DNA of 64,000 bases from an uncultured Myxococcales bacterium (lineage in GTDB: Bacteria; Myxococcota_A; Polyangia; Polyangiales; Polyangiaceae): positions 96,679-160,678 of the forward strand of contig CALFEQ010000024.1 of the NCBI GenBank assembly GCA_937949945.1. The letters run 5' to 3'. Position 1 is the stretch's first letter. Every line of letters starts with the position of its first letter. Shown here piece by piece: positions 44,418 through 53,707 of the stretch. The notes under the pieces are model-generated. The model made no database searches, was not told where the DNA came from, and was given only the letters and a program-made list of their open reading frames with translations. A program made the position numbers and the translations under genes.

Positions 44418-45287
44418 ATGGCCGCAAAAGCTTCCCCGAAAACGTCACGGAAGGAGTCGGCGGGGACCGCGGCGCGCTCGAAGCGCAAGATCGCCGTGGC
44501 CGCGCCGGTGGAGCCTCCGAAGCCTCTCACGCTCGAAGAGCGCGCGGCAAAGCTCGAAGAGCGGCTCATGGCGGCGAGCCCCGAGTTCCAGCAGATGTAC
44601 CGGGACAACCTCGACATGTCGTGGATCCACCACGACAGCGCGCTCGAGGGGAACGTGTACACCCAGCAGGAGCTACGGGCCGCGATCGATCCGACGGCGC
44701 CGGTCGTGACCGACTCGAGCATCCAGCCGATCTGCGAGGAGATCCGCCGGCACCGCGAGGCGCTCGAGTACATCCGCGACTACGCGCAGAAGAAGCGTCA
44801 GCCGATCACGGTCGACGTGATCAAGAAGCTCTACCTCATCCTCCATCCGGAGGAGGGGGACATCAAGACGGTGAAGTACCGCAAGGACATCCCGCAGCAC
44901 CGTCTGTACTTCCACGAGTACGCGCCCCCCGACAAGATCACGTACAAAGTCCGTCAGATCATCGACTGGACGAACGATCCCGAGACGCGGCGCACCCGCA
45001 GCCCGATCCGGATCGCGGCACGCGCGCACTACGATCTCTTGCGCGTCTTCCCGTTCCCCACGGACAGCGGCAAGGTCGCGCGCCTCTTCATGAACCTCCT
45101 CTTGCTGCGGAGCGGCTACCCGCCCGCGATCATCCACGCGACCGAGCGCCAGCGCTATTACGAGGCGCTGAAGGGCTCGAGCGCCACGATGACGCAGATC
45201 GTGCACGAGGCGATCGAGAACAACATCGCCTCCGTCGAGAAGCTTCTCGATGCCCACGAAAACAAGGGCTACACGGTGAGGGTCTGA
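44418..45287 (+). CDS. Fic-fold protein with degenerate active site
   Basis: 289-aa protein. Residues 1-35 are a basic tail; the rest aligns with Fic proteins: an inhibitory-helix motif DSALEGN (73-79, class II arrangement N-terminal to the core), YIRDYAQKKR, IKKLYLIL near 135-142 and the Fic core helix. Normal Fic enzymes have HPFxxGNGRxxR there; this protein has FPFPTDSGKVAR (211-222). The catalytic His is Phe, and the phosphate-binding GNGR is lost, while the ARLFMN helix and GYPPAII are kept. AMP transfer is therefore unlikely. It may be a regulator or have a new chemistry. ATG 44418 was chosen by the basic start and lack of a better site. Confidence 0.82.
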   Translation: MAAKASPKTSRKESAGTAARSKRKIAVAAPVEPPKPLTLEERAAKLEERLMAASPEFQQMYRDNLDMSWIHHDSALEGNVYTQQELRAAIDPTAPVVTDSSIQPICEEIRRHREALEYIRDYAQKKRQPITVDVIKKLYLILHPEEGDIKTVKYRKDIPQHRLYFHEYAPPDKITYKVRQIIDWTNDPETRRTRSPIRIAARAHYDLLRVFPFPTDSGKVARLFMNLLLLRSGYPPAIIHATERQRYYEALKGSSATMTQIVHEAIENNIASVEKLLDAHENKGYTVRV

Positions 45288-45488
45288 TGATCGGCGTCGG
45301 GCGGCGGCGCGCGGGCGACTCGGCCCCGCGGCCGGCGTCGGCCGCCGCCTTCGCCTGTCACCCCTCTCCCGTCCCTCCTTCCCCGTTCTCTCGATCAGGC
45401 GTCCTCTGCACGAGCCGGTGAGCACCGGTTCGGCGAGCCAGCGAGGAGACGCGAGGGCCGGGAGCTCATCCACGTCGGTCGGCCCCTC

Positions 45489-46304
45489 ATGCTCACGAAG
45501 CGGATCATCCCCTGCCTCGACGTAAAGGACGGACGCGTCGTCAAGGGCGTGAACTTCGTCGACCTCGTCGACAAGGGAGATCCCGCCGAGCACGCTCGCC
45601 GCTACGACGAGGAGGGCGCCGACGAGATCGCCCTGCTCGACATCACGGCGACCACGGAGGGGCGCCGCGCGATGCTCGACGTCGTCGCACGCGCCGCAGA
45701 GGCGACCTTCACCCCCCTCACCGTCGGCGGCGGGATCCGTTCGGAGGCCGACGTGGAGGCCCTGCTCGAGGCTGGCGCCGACAAGGTCAGCCTCAACTCG
45801 GCCGCGGTCGCCGATCCGAGCCTGGTCGAGCGCTGCGCGAAGCGCTGGGGCTCGCAGGCGATCGTCGTCGCCGTCGACGTCAAGAGGGTCCCCGGGGGAG
45901 CCGCGCCCGACACCGCGGGCGCCGCGCCTGCAGAGGATTGGGAGGTTTACACCCGCGGTGGTAGGACTCGAACGGGGCTCTCCGCGACCTCCTGGGTGAA
46001 GCGAGTGGTCGATCTCGGGGCCGGAGAGATCCTCGTCACCAGCATGGATCGCGACGGAACGCTAGCCGGCTACGACCTCGCTCTCCTGCGGGCGCTCCGC
46101 GGGGTGGTGACGGTCCCCATCATCGCCTCCGGCGGCGCGGGCACGCTCGACCACCTCCTCGAGGCCGCCAACGAAGGAGCGAGCGGCATCCTCGCCGCCT
46201 CGATCTTCCACGACGGCACGTACACGATCGGACAGGCCAAGGCGTTCCTCGCGCGAGCGGGCGTGCCGATGCGCACGACCGGAGCCGAGGTGCAGGTGTC
46301 ATGA
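45489..46304 (+). CDS. hisF: Imidazole glycerol phosphate synthase subunit HisF
   Basis: 271-aa (beta/alpha)8 cyclase of histidine biosynthesis; with HisH it makes imidazole glycerol phosphate and AICAR from PRFAR. Catalytic D11 (PCLDVKDG) and D130 (VAVDVKR) are both present, with VGGGIRS near 79-85, TSMDRDG and SGGAG for phosphate binding. Between D130 and the next strand is an insert of about 12 residues rich in Ala/Gly/Pro ([18 protein letters not shown]). No other his gene is close. Its stop overlaps the next start by four bases (ATGA), a strange pairing of a biosynthesis gene with a membrane protein. Confidence 0.95.
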   Translation: MLTKRIIPCLDVKDGRVVKGVNFVDLVDKGDPAEHARRYDEEGADEIALLDITATTEGRRAMLDVVARAAEATFTPLTVGGGIRSEADVEALLEAGADKVSLNSAAVADPSLVERCAKRWGSQAIVVAVDVKRVPGGAAPDTAGAAPAEDWEVYTRGGRTRTGLSATSWVKRVVDLGAGEILVTSMDRDGTLAGYDLALLRALRGVVTVPIIASGGAGTLDHLLEAANEGASGILAASIFHDGTYTIGQAKAFLARAGVPMRTTGAEVQVS

Positions 46305-48406
46305 GCTCGCTCGAGACGTCGGTCACGCTCGAAGACGTGTTCACCGTCGTGGAGGCGAAGCGCGTGCCCCTCGCCCCCGAGCTGGCCGGCTATCTCACGC
46401 TCGAGATTGCCGACGGCACCGACGCCGGCAGCGGCGACGTCGATCCCAAGACGGTCTTCATCAGCGAGGAGGGCACCGTCGCCCTCGTACGCCCGAAGCG
46501 CGATCCGCCGACCGGCAACGCCGAGGCGAGCGTGAGGAGGCTCTTGGCGAAGCTTCTCGAAGCCAGCGGCTCGGGGACGCCTGCGCTCACCGCGGCAGCC
46601 AAGCGCAAGCCGGGCAACGGGCTCCCCGCGCTCGTCGAGGAGCTCGAGGCCGCGCTCATCCCCGTGAACCGGTCCGCCGGCCGGCGCGCGCTCGCACGCC
46701 TCGCGCGCGAAGTGAAGCGCGTCCTGCTCGGCGTGGGCCGCAACGCCTCCGTGCCGCCGGTCGTCAAGGACGCGGGGCCGAGGGGCGTCGCCCCGCACCC
46801 GCGACCGGCGCTCCGCAAGAAGGCGCCGGAGGACGTGCCCCCGAAGCAGGCCGGAGGCTTCGAGGAAGAGGCGGCCACGGTCAAACGGCAGAACGAGCTC
46901 GCCGCTCTCGCGAAAGACGCCGAAGAGGCGCATCGCGACGAGTCGGCCGCGCCGCCCGTCGTCGAGGCGACTCCCGCCGCGAGCCCCGTCGTCCCGCCGG
47001 CTCGCCCCTCGTCTCCGCGCACCTCGTCCATCCCTCCGCCGCCGGTCGCGACCTCGGCGCCGCCGCTCGCGCCGCCGCCGCCGAAGCGCGAGCCGACGCC
47101 GCCGCCCGCGGAGGCGAAGCCGAAGCTCGAGCCGCCCCCGCCGACGATGTTCGGCCCCGACGACGTCGACACGCTCCTCGCGTCGTTCGAGGTTTCGTCC
47201 GCTCACGAGGAGAAGCAGATGGCGCGCGAGCTCAAGGCGATCGCCGGGCTCAGCCCGACGCCGCCGCCGCCCGACGCCAAGACGCTCGCCGAGCTGACGA
47301 AGGACGTGGGCAAGGACCTCCCGAAGAAGCTCGAGCCGAGCGCGCAGCGCGACAGCATCGCCGACGGCGACGGCGTCGAAGCACTGCTCGCGCTCGCCGA
47401 CGCCAGCGCCCCGCCGCCCACGACCTCGACGAAGGCGAACGATCCGCCCGCCCCCGTCGCGGCGGCGAATCTGCCCCCGAGCCCGATCTTCGGTCCTCCG
47501 GCGTCCCCGACGGCGTCGGCGAACGTGCCCGGAGCCCCGGCGGCCCTGCGGCAGTCGAAGGACGCCGATCTCCTTCCGACGCGCGACGAGCCGTCGCGTG
47601 ACGCCGCGAAGCCCGAGCCGGCGAAGCCCCGGGCGAGCAAGGCCGACGCGACGGGCCCCCACCCGGCCGCGCCCGGCTCGGGGAGCAAGCGAGCCGCGCC
47701 CGACCCGCGCCCGCGCGCGCCTCGCACCGCCATGGCGATGCTCGTCCTCGCGCTCGTGGTCCTCGTGGCAGGTACGGGCGTCGTCTGGAAGTACGCGCCG
47801 CAGATCTTCACCGGCAAGAAGAAGCCGCTTCCCACGGCGACGACGGCGCAGCCGGTGCCGCCGGCTCCGAAGTGCAAGGTCTCCCTCGTCTTGAAGGACG
47901 TGCCCGTAGGCGCGGAGATCCTCCTCCGGATGGGCCAAGCCCCCGTCGACGTCGAGCGCATGCCGGTGGGCACGCGGCTCGAGCTCGTCGCGACCGCGGA
48001 GGGATACGCGCCGCGCCGCGCGGTCATCAAGGAGGACGCGACCTGGGAGAAGGGCCCGGACGGCAAGCCTCGTATCGAGGTCCCGATCCAGCTCGACCCG
48101 TCGAAGGCGAAACCGGGCACGGTCGATCCCTGGCCTGCGGCCGAGCCGGGCAGCCAGGTCGGCGGCTCCGGCCCGCCCGGCACGATCCACGTCGTCTCGA
48201 ACGTGCGCGGCGCGGAGGTCTGGCTCCTCGCGGGCCTCGGCCCGGAAGCGAGGATCGATCAACTCCGCTGCGACTCGGACATCGACGTCCTCTTCGCTGG
48301 CCCGCCGGGTCTCCGCCAGCGCCTCCACGTCGGCGAGGACCAGATCAACGCGGCCGCGCCGGATGCGCAGGGCAACAAAGTCGTGACGGTGAGCGCAGCG
48401 AAGTGA
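46301..48406 (+). CDS. Large Pro/Ala-rich membrane protein with PEGA-like domains
   Basis: 701-aa protein whose ATG overlaps the hisF stop (ATGA). Residues 1-145 are a folded helical domain ([36 protein letters not shown]) that recalls the non-catalytic region of kinases, but no catalytic motifs exist. Residues 150-470 are low complexity, rich in Pro, Ala, Lys and Asp. A membrane helix lies near 477-497 ([18 protein letters not shown]). After it is a PEGA-like beta domain ([31 protein letters not shown]) and a second similar one to the end. Function unknown; perhaps a cytoplasm-to-envelope linker. Confidence 0.75.
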   Translation: MSSLETSVTLEDVFTVVEAKRVPLAPELAGYLTLEIADGTDAGSGDVDPKTVFISEEGTVALVRPKRDPPTGNAEASVRRLLAKLLEASGSGTPALTAAAKRKPGNGLPALVEELEAALIPVNRSAGRRALARLAREVKRVLLGVGRNASVPPVVKDAGPRGVAPHPRPALRKKAPEDVPPKQAGGFEEEAATVKRQNELAALAKDAEEAHRDESAAPPVVEATPAASPVVPPARPSSPRTSSIPPPPVATSAPPLAPPPPKREPTPPPAEAKPKLEPPPPTMFGPDDVDTLLASFEVSSAHEEKQMARELKAIAGLSPTPPPPDAKTLAELTKDVGKDLPKKLEPSAQRDSIADGDGVEALLALADASAPPPTTSTKANDPPAPVAAANLPPSPIFGPPASPTASANVPGAPAALRQSKDADLLPTRDEPSRDAAKPEPAKPRASKADATGPHPAAPGSGSKRAAPDPRPRAPRTAMAMLVLALVVLVAGTGVVWKYAPQIFTGKKKPLPTATTAQPVPPAPKCKVSLVLKDVPVGAEILLRMGQAPVDVERMPVGTRLELVATAEGYAPRRAVIKEDATWEKGPDGKPRIEVPIQLDPSKAKPGTVDPWPAAEPGSQVGGSGPPGTIHVVSNVRGAEVWLLAGLGPEARIDQLRCDSDIDVLFAGPPGLRQRLHVGEDQINAAAPDAQGNKVVTVSAAK

Positions 48407-48771
48407 GGGGCGTACGGCATTGCATGGCGGAGCGCTCCGCGGTGCATCCGCGGGCGGCGTCGCCGCTGGGCAGCTCCTAGGTCGGGGACGGGAACGGGAA
48501 CGGGAACGGGGGCTCGTCGGAAGCTCCCCTCCTCCGCCTCGGCGCTCCAGGTCGCCGGTGGGGACCACGTCGCAGTTGCGCGAGGCGCCGTAGGTCGGAA
48601 GAGAGACTCCCTTTTCCGAAGGAAATGCGAAGCATCCCCTTCGGTCTCCCTGTCTCCCTGTTGCCCCCTGTCTCCCAAGCGCGGCGGCTGCCGCGAGCAT
48701 GAGAGGCGAAACCGTGGCGAGAGCCAGACGCTCACGCCATCTCCCTGTCGCTCGAACGTCGGCCTCGGAGA
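48407..48771. other. Intergenic region with a G-rich hexamer tract
   Basis: 365 bp between convergent genes with no supported gene. It holds three perfect GGGAAC units between GGGG runs (48484-48512), which could form a G-quadruplex on the + strand, and an 8-bp GTCTCCCT tandem (48644-48676). Neither matches the 7-bp families found elsewhere. Confidence 0.6.
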
Positions 48772-49158
48772 TCAGCCGAGCAGATTCAAATGCTTCTTCG
48801 CGCGCGCCTCGGCCTCCGCGATGACCTGCTTCGCCTCGTCCTCCGGGATGCGGAGCTTCACCGCCAGGTCCTTGAGGAGCTGCGACTCGGCCGCGTTCTG
48901 CACGCCGTCGGCGAACGTGAGCAGCACCGCGTTCTGCAAGAGGACGCGGCGATCGCCGTAGGACAGATCCTGCAGGACGATGTCGTCGAGGGTTCGCTTC
49001 TCCTTCGCGTACTCGCGGAGCTGGGCCTTCTGCTCCTCGTTGGCGCCATAAGCCTCGAGGAGGGCCTCCAGCATCTCCTTCTCCTTGTCGGCAAACTCGC
49101 CGTCTGCCCAGGCCACCGGGACGAGCGAGCGAACGATCGCGAATTCTTCCTCTTGCAT
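48772..49158 (-). CDS. TerB-like helical protein
   Basis: 128-aa all-helical protein with the TerB/DnaJ-associated pattern: FAIVRSLVPVAWADGEFADKE and later NAVLLTFADGVQNAAESQLL, where each ADG/FADG turn with a following acidic residue can bind metal. TerB-fold proteins are found in tellurite-resistance and stress systems and as general modules. ATG 49158 is preferred; TTG 49194 would add 12 residues. It lies 52 bp after the CheY-like gene and is probably in the same transcript as the receiver and kinase-like genes. Confidence 0.78.
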   Translation of the reverse strand: MQEEEFAIVRSLVPVAWADGEFADKEKEMLEALLEAYGANEEQKAQLREYAKEKRTLDDIVLQDLSYGDRRVLLQNAVLLTFADGVQNAAESQLLKDLAVKLRIPEDEAKQVIAEAEARAKKHLNLLG

Positions 49159-49210
49159 GAAGCGAGGATCGACCGCGCGGCGCCCCTCGGTCAACCCTGG
49201 GCGCGCGGGC

Positions 49211-49588
49211 TCACCACTGCCCGCTACGACGCTGGAGCGACTCGATTTCCTTGAGCAATGCGAGGGGGCTGAACGGCTTTTCGTAGTACGCCGTGGCGCC
49301 CGCCTCGTGGGCGCGGCGCTTCACCTCCTCGTCGTTCATCGCGCTGATGATGATGATCGGCGTGTCCTTGAGGTCCTTGTCAGCGCGGATCTTCTCGCAG
49401 ACCTGGATGCCGTCGTACGTGCCTGGCAGGTTGATGTCGAGCAGGATGACGTGCGGCTTCCAGCTGTACGCCTCCTCGATGCCGCGAGCACCCGACGGCG
49501 CGCTCCTCACCTCGAAGCCGCGTGCGGTCATGAGCGCCTGGATCATCCGGACGATCGAATCCGAGTCCTCGACGATCAACACCCTCAT
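49211..49588 (-). CDS. Stand-alone CheY-like response regulator
   Basis: 125-aa receiver domain with no output domain. VLIVEDSDS gives the acidic pocket, VILLDINLPG the phospho-acceptor Asp (near 54), IIISAMND the Thr/Ser position and YYEKPF the conserved Lys. Everything needed for phosphorylation is present. AGGAG is seven bases before the ATG. It lies 51 bp downstream of the kinase-like gene, but that protein has lost its phospho-His, so the phosphate donor may be elsewhere. Confidence 0.92.
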   Translation of the reverse strand: MRVLIVEDSDSIVRMIQALMTARGFEVRSAPSGARGIEEAYSWKPHVILLDINLPGTYDGIQVCEKIRADKDLKDTPIIIISAMNDEEVKRRAHEAGATAYYEKPFSPLALLKEIESLQRRSGQW

Positions 49589-49639
49589 GGTTGGCTCCTG
49601 TCCCAGCCCCGCCGCATCGGCCTCCAGCGTAAGCGCGGC

Positions 49640-51046
49640 TCAGCTTTTCGCAAACGTCACGGCGACGCGCAACCCGCCCGTGCTCGGGGCGTCCGAGAGC
49701 TCGAGCATCGCCCCCTGACACGCGGCGAGCTCGGCCGCGAGGAAGATCGGCAGACCGCTCGGCCTGCCGTAGGCGCCTGCGTGCGTCTCGAGCGCCAGGA
49801 ACGCGCGACGACCCGACGCCGGGAGCGCCGGACCGGCGTCGTCCACGACGAGCCGAGCGCCGGCGCCTCCGTCGGGAGCGGCCACGGTGACGACCACGTT
49901 CGAGCCACGCGGCGACGCTTCGATCGCGTGCGCGACGAGCTCGCGCACGAGCACGCCGACGGCCCTCGCCCCACGCCGCACGTAGACGCGCGCGTCCTCC
50001 GGGCTCACCCGCACGTCGACCTTCACGCCGTCGCGGTCCGCCACGTTCGCGAGCGCCTTCACCGTGCTCTTCGCCACCTCGACGAGATCGACCTCGGTGT
50101 CGAGCTCGTCCGCGCGGATCTCGCCGATCGTCGCCAGCGAGCTCACGACCTCCGTCGCGTGAGCGACGCGCCGGCGGAGCGTGTCGAGCTGCTCGTCGGT
50201 GACCTCGTGGCGCCGCATCGACGCGAGCTCCTTGCTCGCCGGACCGAGCACGTTGCGCAGCTCGGAGGCGATGCCCGCGCAGATCTTCGTCAGCGTGACG
50301 AAGCGGGCCTCGGAGGGCTCGCCCGGCGCCGGCGGGACCGTCGAGACCGCGGAGACCTCCTCGCCGCGATCGAAGATGGCGGCGAGCTCTCGCGCGTAGG
50401 CCTCGCCCTGCCTGCGCGCCTCGTCGAGCTCCTTGCGCAGCGCGGCGCTCTCGCTGCGATCGCTCGCGCCGTCCGCGGGGAAGACCAAGAGCTCGCTGCC
50501 TCCCTCGAGCTCGTGCCGCCCGCCGTATCGGATCGCCATGCGCGAGAGCCACGCGCGCTCCGTCTCCGCGGTCGGGGAGCTGTCCGGACCGAGAGCTACG
50601 ATCACCTTCACCTCGTCGCCCTCGCGGCGCACCGTGACCGATGCGCCTTCGCCGCTGCCATGACCGATGAGGACCTGGAGCATGCGGCGCAGATCGGCCT
50701 CGTCGCCGTAGACCTCCGTCCCGCTGCCCGGCTCGATCGAGACGCGCGCGTCGGGCGCCACCTCGAAGAGGAGCGCCGCGATGTCGATGCGCCCGCGTCG
50801 CGCCGCGGCCATGCTCCCCGACTGCGGCACGGCATGCTGGTTCAGGTTCGACAGCATGCGCATGACGTCGTCGAGCGTGTCGAGCGACGTCTCGACGCCC
50901 TTCGCCGGATCGTCGTCGCTCGTCGGCGGAGGCGGTGCCTGCGTCCGCAGGTACTGCACGCCGATGCGAAGTCGCTCGGCGGCGTGCTGCGCCTCCTGCG
51001 TGAGCAGCCAGCTCAGCTCCTGTCGCGTCAGGCGTCCTTTCGACAA
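49640..51046 (-). CDS. Histidine-kinase-like protein with two degenerate modules and no phospho-His
   Basis: 468-aa protein started from TTG 51046, which has GAGGAAG six bases before it. Two kinase-like modules are visible. The first (1-195) has helices and a degraded HATPase (DEADLRRMLQVLIGHG). The second (248-468) has a dimerisation helix GIASELRNVLGPA where the phospho-His position is S261, then a HATPase with a degenerate N-box (RELVAHAIEAS) and G1 reduced to VVDDAGPALP. It has no membrane helix. So it is probably a cytoplasmic pseudokinase or ATP-binding scaffold that works with the CheY-like protein 51 bp downstream. The function is inference. Confidence 0.75.
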   Translation of the reverse strand: MSKGRLTRQELSWLLTQEAQHAAERLRIGVQYLRTQAPPPPTSDDDPAKGVETSLDTLDDVMRMLSNLNQHAVPQSGSMAAARRGRIDIAALLFEVAPDARVSIEPGSGTEVYGDEADLRRMLQVLIGHGSGEGASVTVRREGDEVKVIVALGPDSSPTAETERAWLSRMAIRYGGRHELEGGSELLVFPADGASDRSESAALRKELDEARRQGEAYARELAAIFDRGEEVSAVSTVPPAPGEPSEARFVTLTKICAGIASELRNVLGPASKELASMRRHEVTDEQLDTLRRRVAHATEVVSSLATIGEIRADELDTEVDLVEVAKSTVKALANVADRDGVKVDVRVSPEDARVYVRRGARAVGVLVRELVAHAIEASPRGSNVVVTVAAPDGGAGARLVVDDAGPALPASGRRAFLALETHAGAYGRPSGLPIFLAAELAACQGAMLELSDAPSTGGLRVAVTFAKS

Positions 51047-51221
51047 GACCGTCTTCCTCGGGAAGGAGTGTCTCCCCAAGATAGGGGGTTTGCGCGCCCT
51101 TTGCGATGGGGGTCGTGCGCTCCGGCTCGAGCCCGGCTCCCGCCCCGAAAAAAGCGGCTTTCGCGCCTCCGTCCCGGCCTCCCGCTCGGACGCAGGTACC
51201 GGCCGGATCTGCGAGGTTTGG

Positions 51222-53024
51222 CTACGTCCGCGTGCGCGCGCCCTGCTGCGGGCGGGCCGTGCCGGCGCTCGCCCACGCACGCTCTGCGCCGAGCGCGAGC
51301 CAGGTGAGCGGCACTTTCTGCGTGCCGAGCGTCACGACGGCGGGCTCCTTCTCCGGCCACTTGGCCGGCTCCGGGAGGGCGATCGTGCGCTGCCCCTTGA
51401 GCCCCTTCACGGTGGCGGGGTCGACGCGCAGCGCCGCGATGCCGAGGCCGCTGAAGAGCGCGACGGAGCTCGACGGGATGAACGGCGCCACGACCGCGCG
51501 GACGCTCGAGGCGATCTCCGTCGCCCGCGCAGCGAGCTCGCGCACCTCGTCGAGCGTGGAGCAGACGACGGCGACGCCGTTCGTCCGCTTCTCGCCAGCT
51601 CCGCCGTTCAAGAGGTGCTGCGGCCCCTCGACGACATCGAGGGTCTGACCGCCCTTCCAAGGCGTCGGAGGCGCAGGCGCGATCGCGACCTTCTTCGTCG
51701 CGTCGACGGCGGCGCCCTTCCGATCGCGGACCACGAGGACGTCGTCGGTCGGGAGCGCGCGCGGGATCGTGACGCGGACGGGTCGCTTGAAGCTGCGCGG
51801 GTCGCCCATCTCGCCGGTGGCGACGGCATAGGCGAGCGTCTCGGCCGAGGCGATCGCGACGGGCTTCGGCGCGGTGGGGCCCGGCTCGAGGTCGTGCGTG
51901 CGCGCGGAGAGGCCGCCCGTCACGGGCGGATAGAGCTCGCCCGTCATCACGCGCGCGTCGGGCTCGATCAGCCGCGCGCCGGTCGCGATGAGGTCGGTGA
52001 GCGCGCCCGTCGAGCTGAGGACCTCGAGCATCTGGCGCGACGGCACCGCGAGGAGGAACTCCACCCGCGGAGGAACGCGCTTCGACTTGAGGAGCGCCGC
52101 GGCGGCGAACAGGTCGCGGAGCGTGCAGCCGCTGTCACCGCCGAGGAGGACCTGCGTCACGGGCTTGCCCGCGATGTCGCGGACGGTCTTCACCTGCCCG
52201 TTCTCGTCCATGTAGAGCGGGTCGACGGCGCCGAGGTCGACGTTCAGGACCTCGTCGCACGGCGCGCCGGCATCGGGGACGAGGGCGCGATGCGCCTTCG
52301 AGCGACGCTGATCGCGGAGGAACACCTCCGTGCGCTCGTCGCTCACGAAGATCGCGCCTGCGGCGCCGACCTGCGGCGCGATCGCCGCGAGGACGGCGCG
52401 CTCTCCGACGGAGAGCAGGCGGGCGCTCGGCCCGGCGAACTCGATGATGACGGGCGCCGCATGCTGCGCCTCGATCCGGCCGACCGCGTCGGCGAGGCCG
52501 CGGCGGACGAGCTCGTGCGCGATGTCGCGGGCGCAGACGAACGGACGCGTACGCCCGGAGAGAAGGACCTGCACGCTCCGGGGCGGCCGCAGCACGATGC
52601 TCCCCTGAGCGAGCGCCTGCCCCAGCATCCCCGGGGGCACGACGAGGGTGAGCATCCCGATGCCGCCCACGCCCGCCATGCGAGGGTCGTCGGTGACGCA
52701 CAGCCTCGCGGGGCTCGCGAAACGCTCGAGGTGGACCGGCGCGGGGAAGCCGACGCCAGGCCGTGCGACCACGATCCCGTGGGAGAGGATCTCGGGCGTC
52801 GCGAGGTGGATGTCCTCGGATCGTTGCCCCGTCACCGAGCTCACCGAGCGGGTGTCGTAGACGATCGCCACCTCGGCAGAGCTCTTCTTCAGGCCGGCCT
52901 CCCGGGCCTCGGCGATCGCGCGGAGAGGGGCTCGGCTGAGGACGATCTGGTCGACCTTCACGGTGACCTGCGAGCCCGCCAGCATCGGATCGGCGCAGCG
53001 TCCGGCGAGGATCTTCTGGGCCAT
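51222..53024 (-). CDS. Aconitase-family-like protein lacking cluster cysteines
   Basis: 600-aa protein started at ATG 53024. It aligns along its length with aconitase/isopropylmalate dehydratase: MAQKILAG at the start; TDDPRMAGVGGIGML (111-125) where GDSHT..G.LG is normal; PPRSVQVLLSGRTRPFVCA (147-165); LLSVGERAVLAAIAPQVGA (203-221); and LGGDSGCTLRDL with C300 in place of GSCTN. The second cluster motif, CGPCxG, reads EPDARVMTG (354-362), so two of three cluster cysteines are gone. A C-terminal domain (about 405-600) replaces the swivel. Hydratase activity is unlikely. It may be a regulator or a scaffold. Confidence 0.75.
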   Translation of the reverse strand: MAQKILAGRCADPMLAGSQVTVKVDQIVLSRAPLRAIAEAREAGLKKSSAEVAIVYDTRSVSSVTGQRSEDIHLATPEILSHGIVVARPGVGFPAPVHLERFASPARLCVTDDPRMAGVGGIGMLTLVVPPGMLGQALAQGSIVLRPPRSVQVLLSGRTRPFVCARDIAHELVRRGLADAVGRIEAQHAAPVIIEFAGPSARLLSVGERAVLAAIAPQVGAAGAIFVSDERTEVFLRDQRRSKAHRALVPDAGAPCDEVLNVDLGAVDPLYMDENGQVKTVRDIAGKPVTQVLLGGDSGCTLRDLFAAAALLKSKRVPPRVEFLLAVPSRQMLEVLSSTGALTDLIATGARLIEPDARVMTGELYPPVTGGLSARTHDLEPGPTAPKPVAIASAETLAYAVATGEMGDPRSFKRPVRVTIPRALPTDDVLVVRDRKGAAVDATKKVAIAPAPPTPWKGGQTLDVVEGPQHLLNGGAGEKRTNGVAVVCSTLDEVRELAARATEIASSVRAVVAPFIPSSSVALFSGLGIAALRVDPATVKGLKGQRTIALPEPAKWPEKEPAVVTLGTQKVPLTWLALGAERAWASAGTARPQQGARTRT

Positions 53025-53350
53025 CGTGCGGGGCGGATCCCCTGCTCGTGCGCGCATCGCCGCGCACCTTAAACGGTGCAATCGGCGCCGGTCAAGGACC
53101 GCTCGCACCTGCCCCGCTTCCTACGGCTCCTCTCCGCCCTGGCCGTCCCGCCCTTCGATACAGCCCCCGGCCGAGCGCCCCGCCGCGAGCCGGCGCTGGC
53201 AGGGTCCTCGCGGGAGGCAGCCCCTCCGTCCCCGAGCGCCGAGGCGTGCCGGCCGCCGCGACCCGGCCGGCGGGCCACCGGCACGACGGCGTCTCGGCCG
53301 CTCGCGTTTCGTTGACGGCCTCCGGCCGGGGCTCGTACCCTCACCTTCGC
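53025..53350. other. 326-bp divergent intergenic region
   Basis: Between the aconitase-like gene and the roadblock gene. The frame of the roadblock gene stays open upstream to 53048 but the sequence there is low-complexity and not convincing protein. I see no repeat or clear promoter. Confidence 0.4.
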
Positions 53351-53707
53351 ATGTTCAAAGAGACGTTGCGTGACCTCGTCGAGGGCACGGAGGGTGGCCT
53401 CGCTGGGCTCTTGATGGACTCCAGCGGCATCGCGCTCGAGAGCTACACGAAGGCCGACGCTCCCTTCGACATCAACGCGATCGGCATCGAGTTCGGCGTC
53501 GTGATCGGCCAGATCAAGCGCGCCGCCGAGATGCTCGAGGCAGGCAACGCGAACGAGATCGCCGTCGGCACGGATCGCCTGATCACGCTCATCCGGATGC
53601 TCGGCGACACCTACTTCCTCGCGCTGGCGATCACGCCGGGCGGCAACTTCGGCAAGGGCCGGTACCTGATGCGGACCGCGGCGCCCAAGCTCATGGCCGA
53701 GCTCTGA
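53351..53707 (+). CDS. Roadblock/LC7-domain protein
   Basis: 118-aa protein, entirely one roadblock/LC7 (MglB-like) domain: [29 protein letters not shown], then [20 protein letters not shown] and [20 protein letters not shown]. In myxobacteria such proteins act as regulators of small GTPases of the MglA type or in polarity. No GTPase gene lies in this window. It touches aroQ directly: its TGA is followed immediately by the GTG of aroQ. ATG 53351 is the natural start. Confidence 0.9.
   Translation: MFKETLRDLVEGTEGGLAGLLMDSSGIALESYTKADAPFDINAIGIEFGVVIGQIKRAAEMLEAGNANEIAVGTDRLITLIRMLGDTYFLALAITPGGNFGKGRYLMRTAAPKLMAEL

Noticed and set aside
45900..45960. Frameshift in hisF suggested by the low-complexity insert
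   Set aside because: The frame is continuous and the catalytic residues on both sides are intact, so it is an in-frame insertion.
51047..51280. Upstream extension of the kinase-like protein to 51280
   Set aside because: Basic, low-complexity sequence overlapping the end of the aconitase-like gene; TTG 51046 with GAGGAAG upstream is a better start.
53048..53350. 100-residue N-terminal extension of the roadblock protein
   Set aside because: Low-complexity Pro/Arg/Ala composition, no start signal, and the domain begins right at the ATG at 53351.
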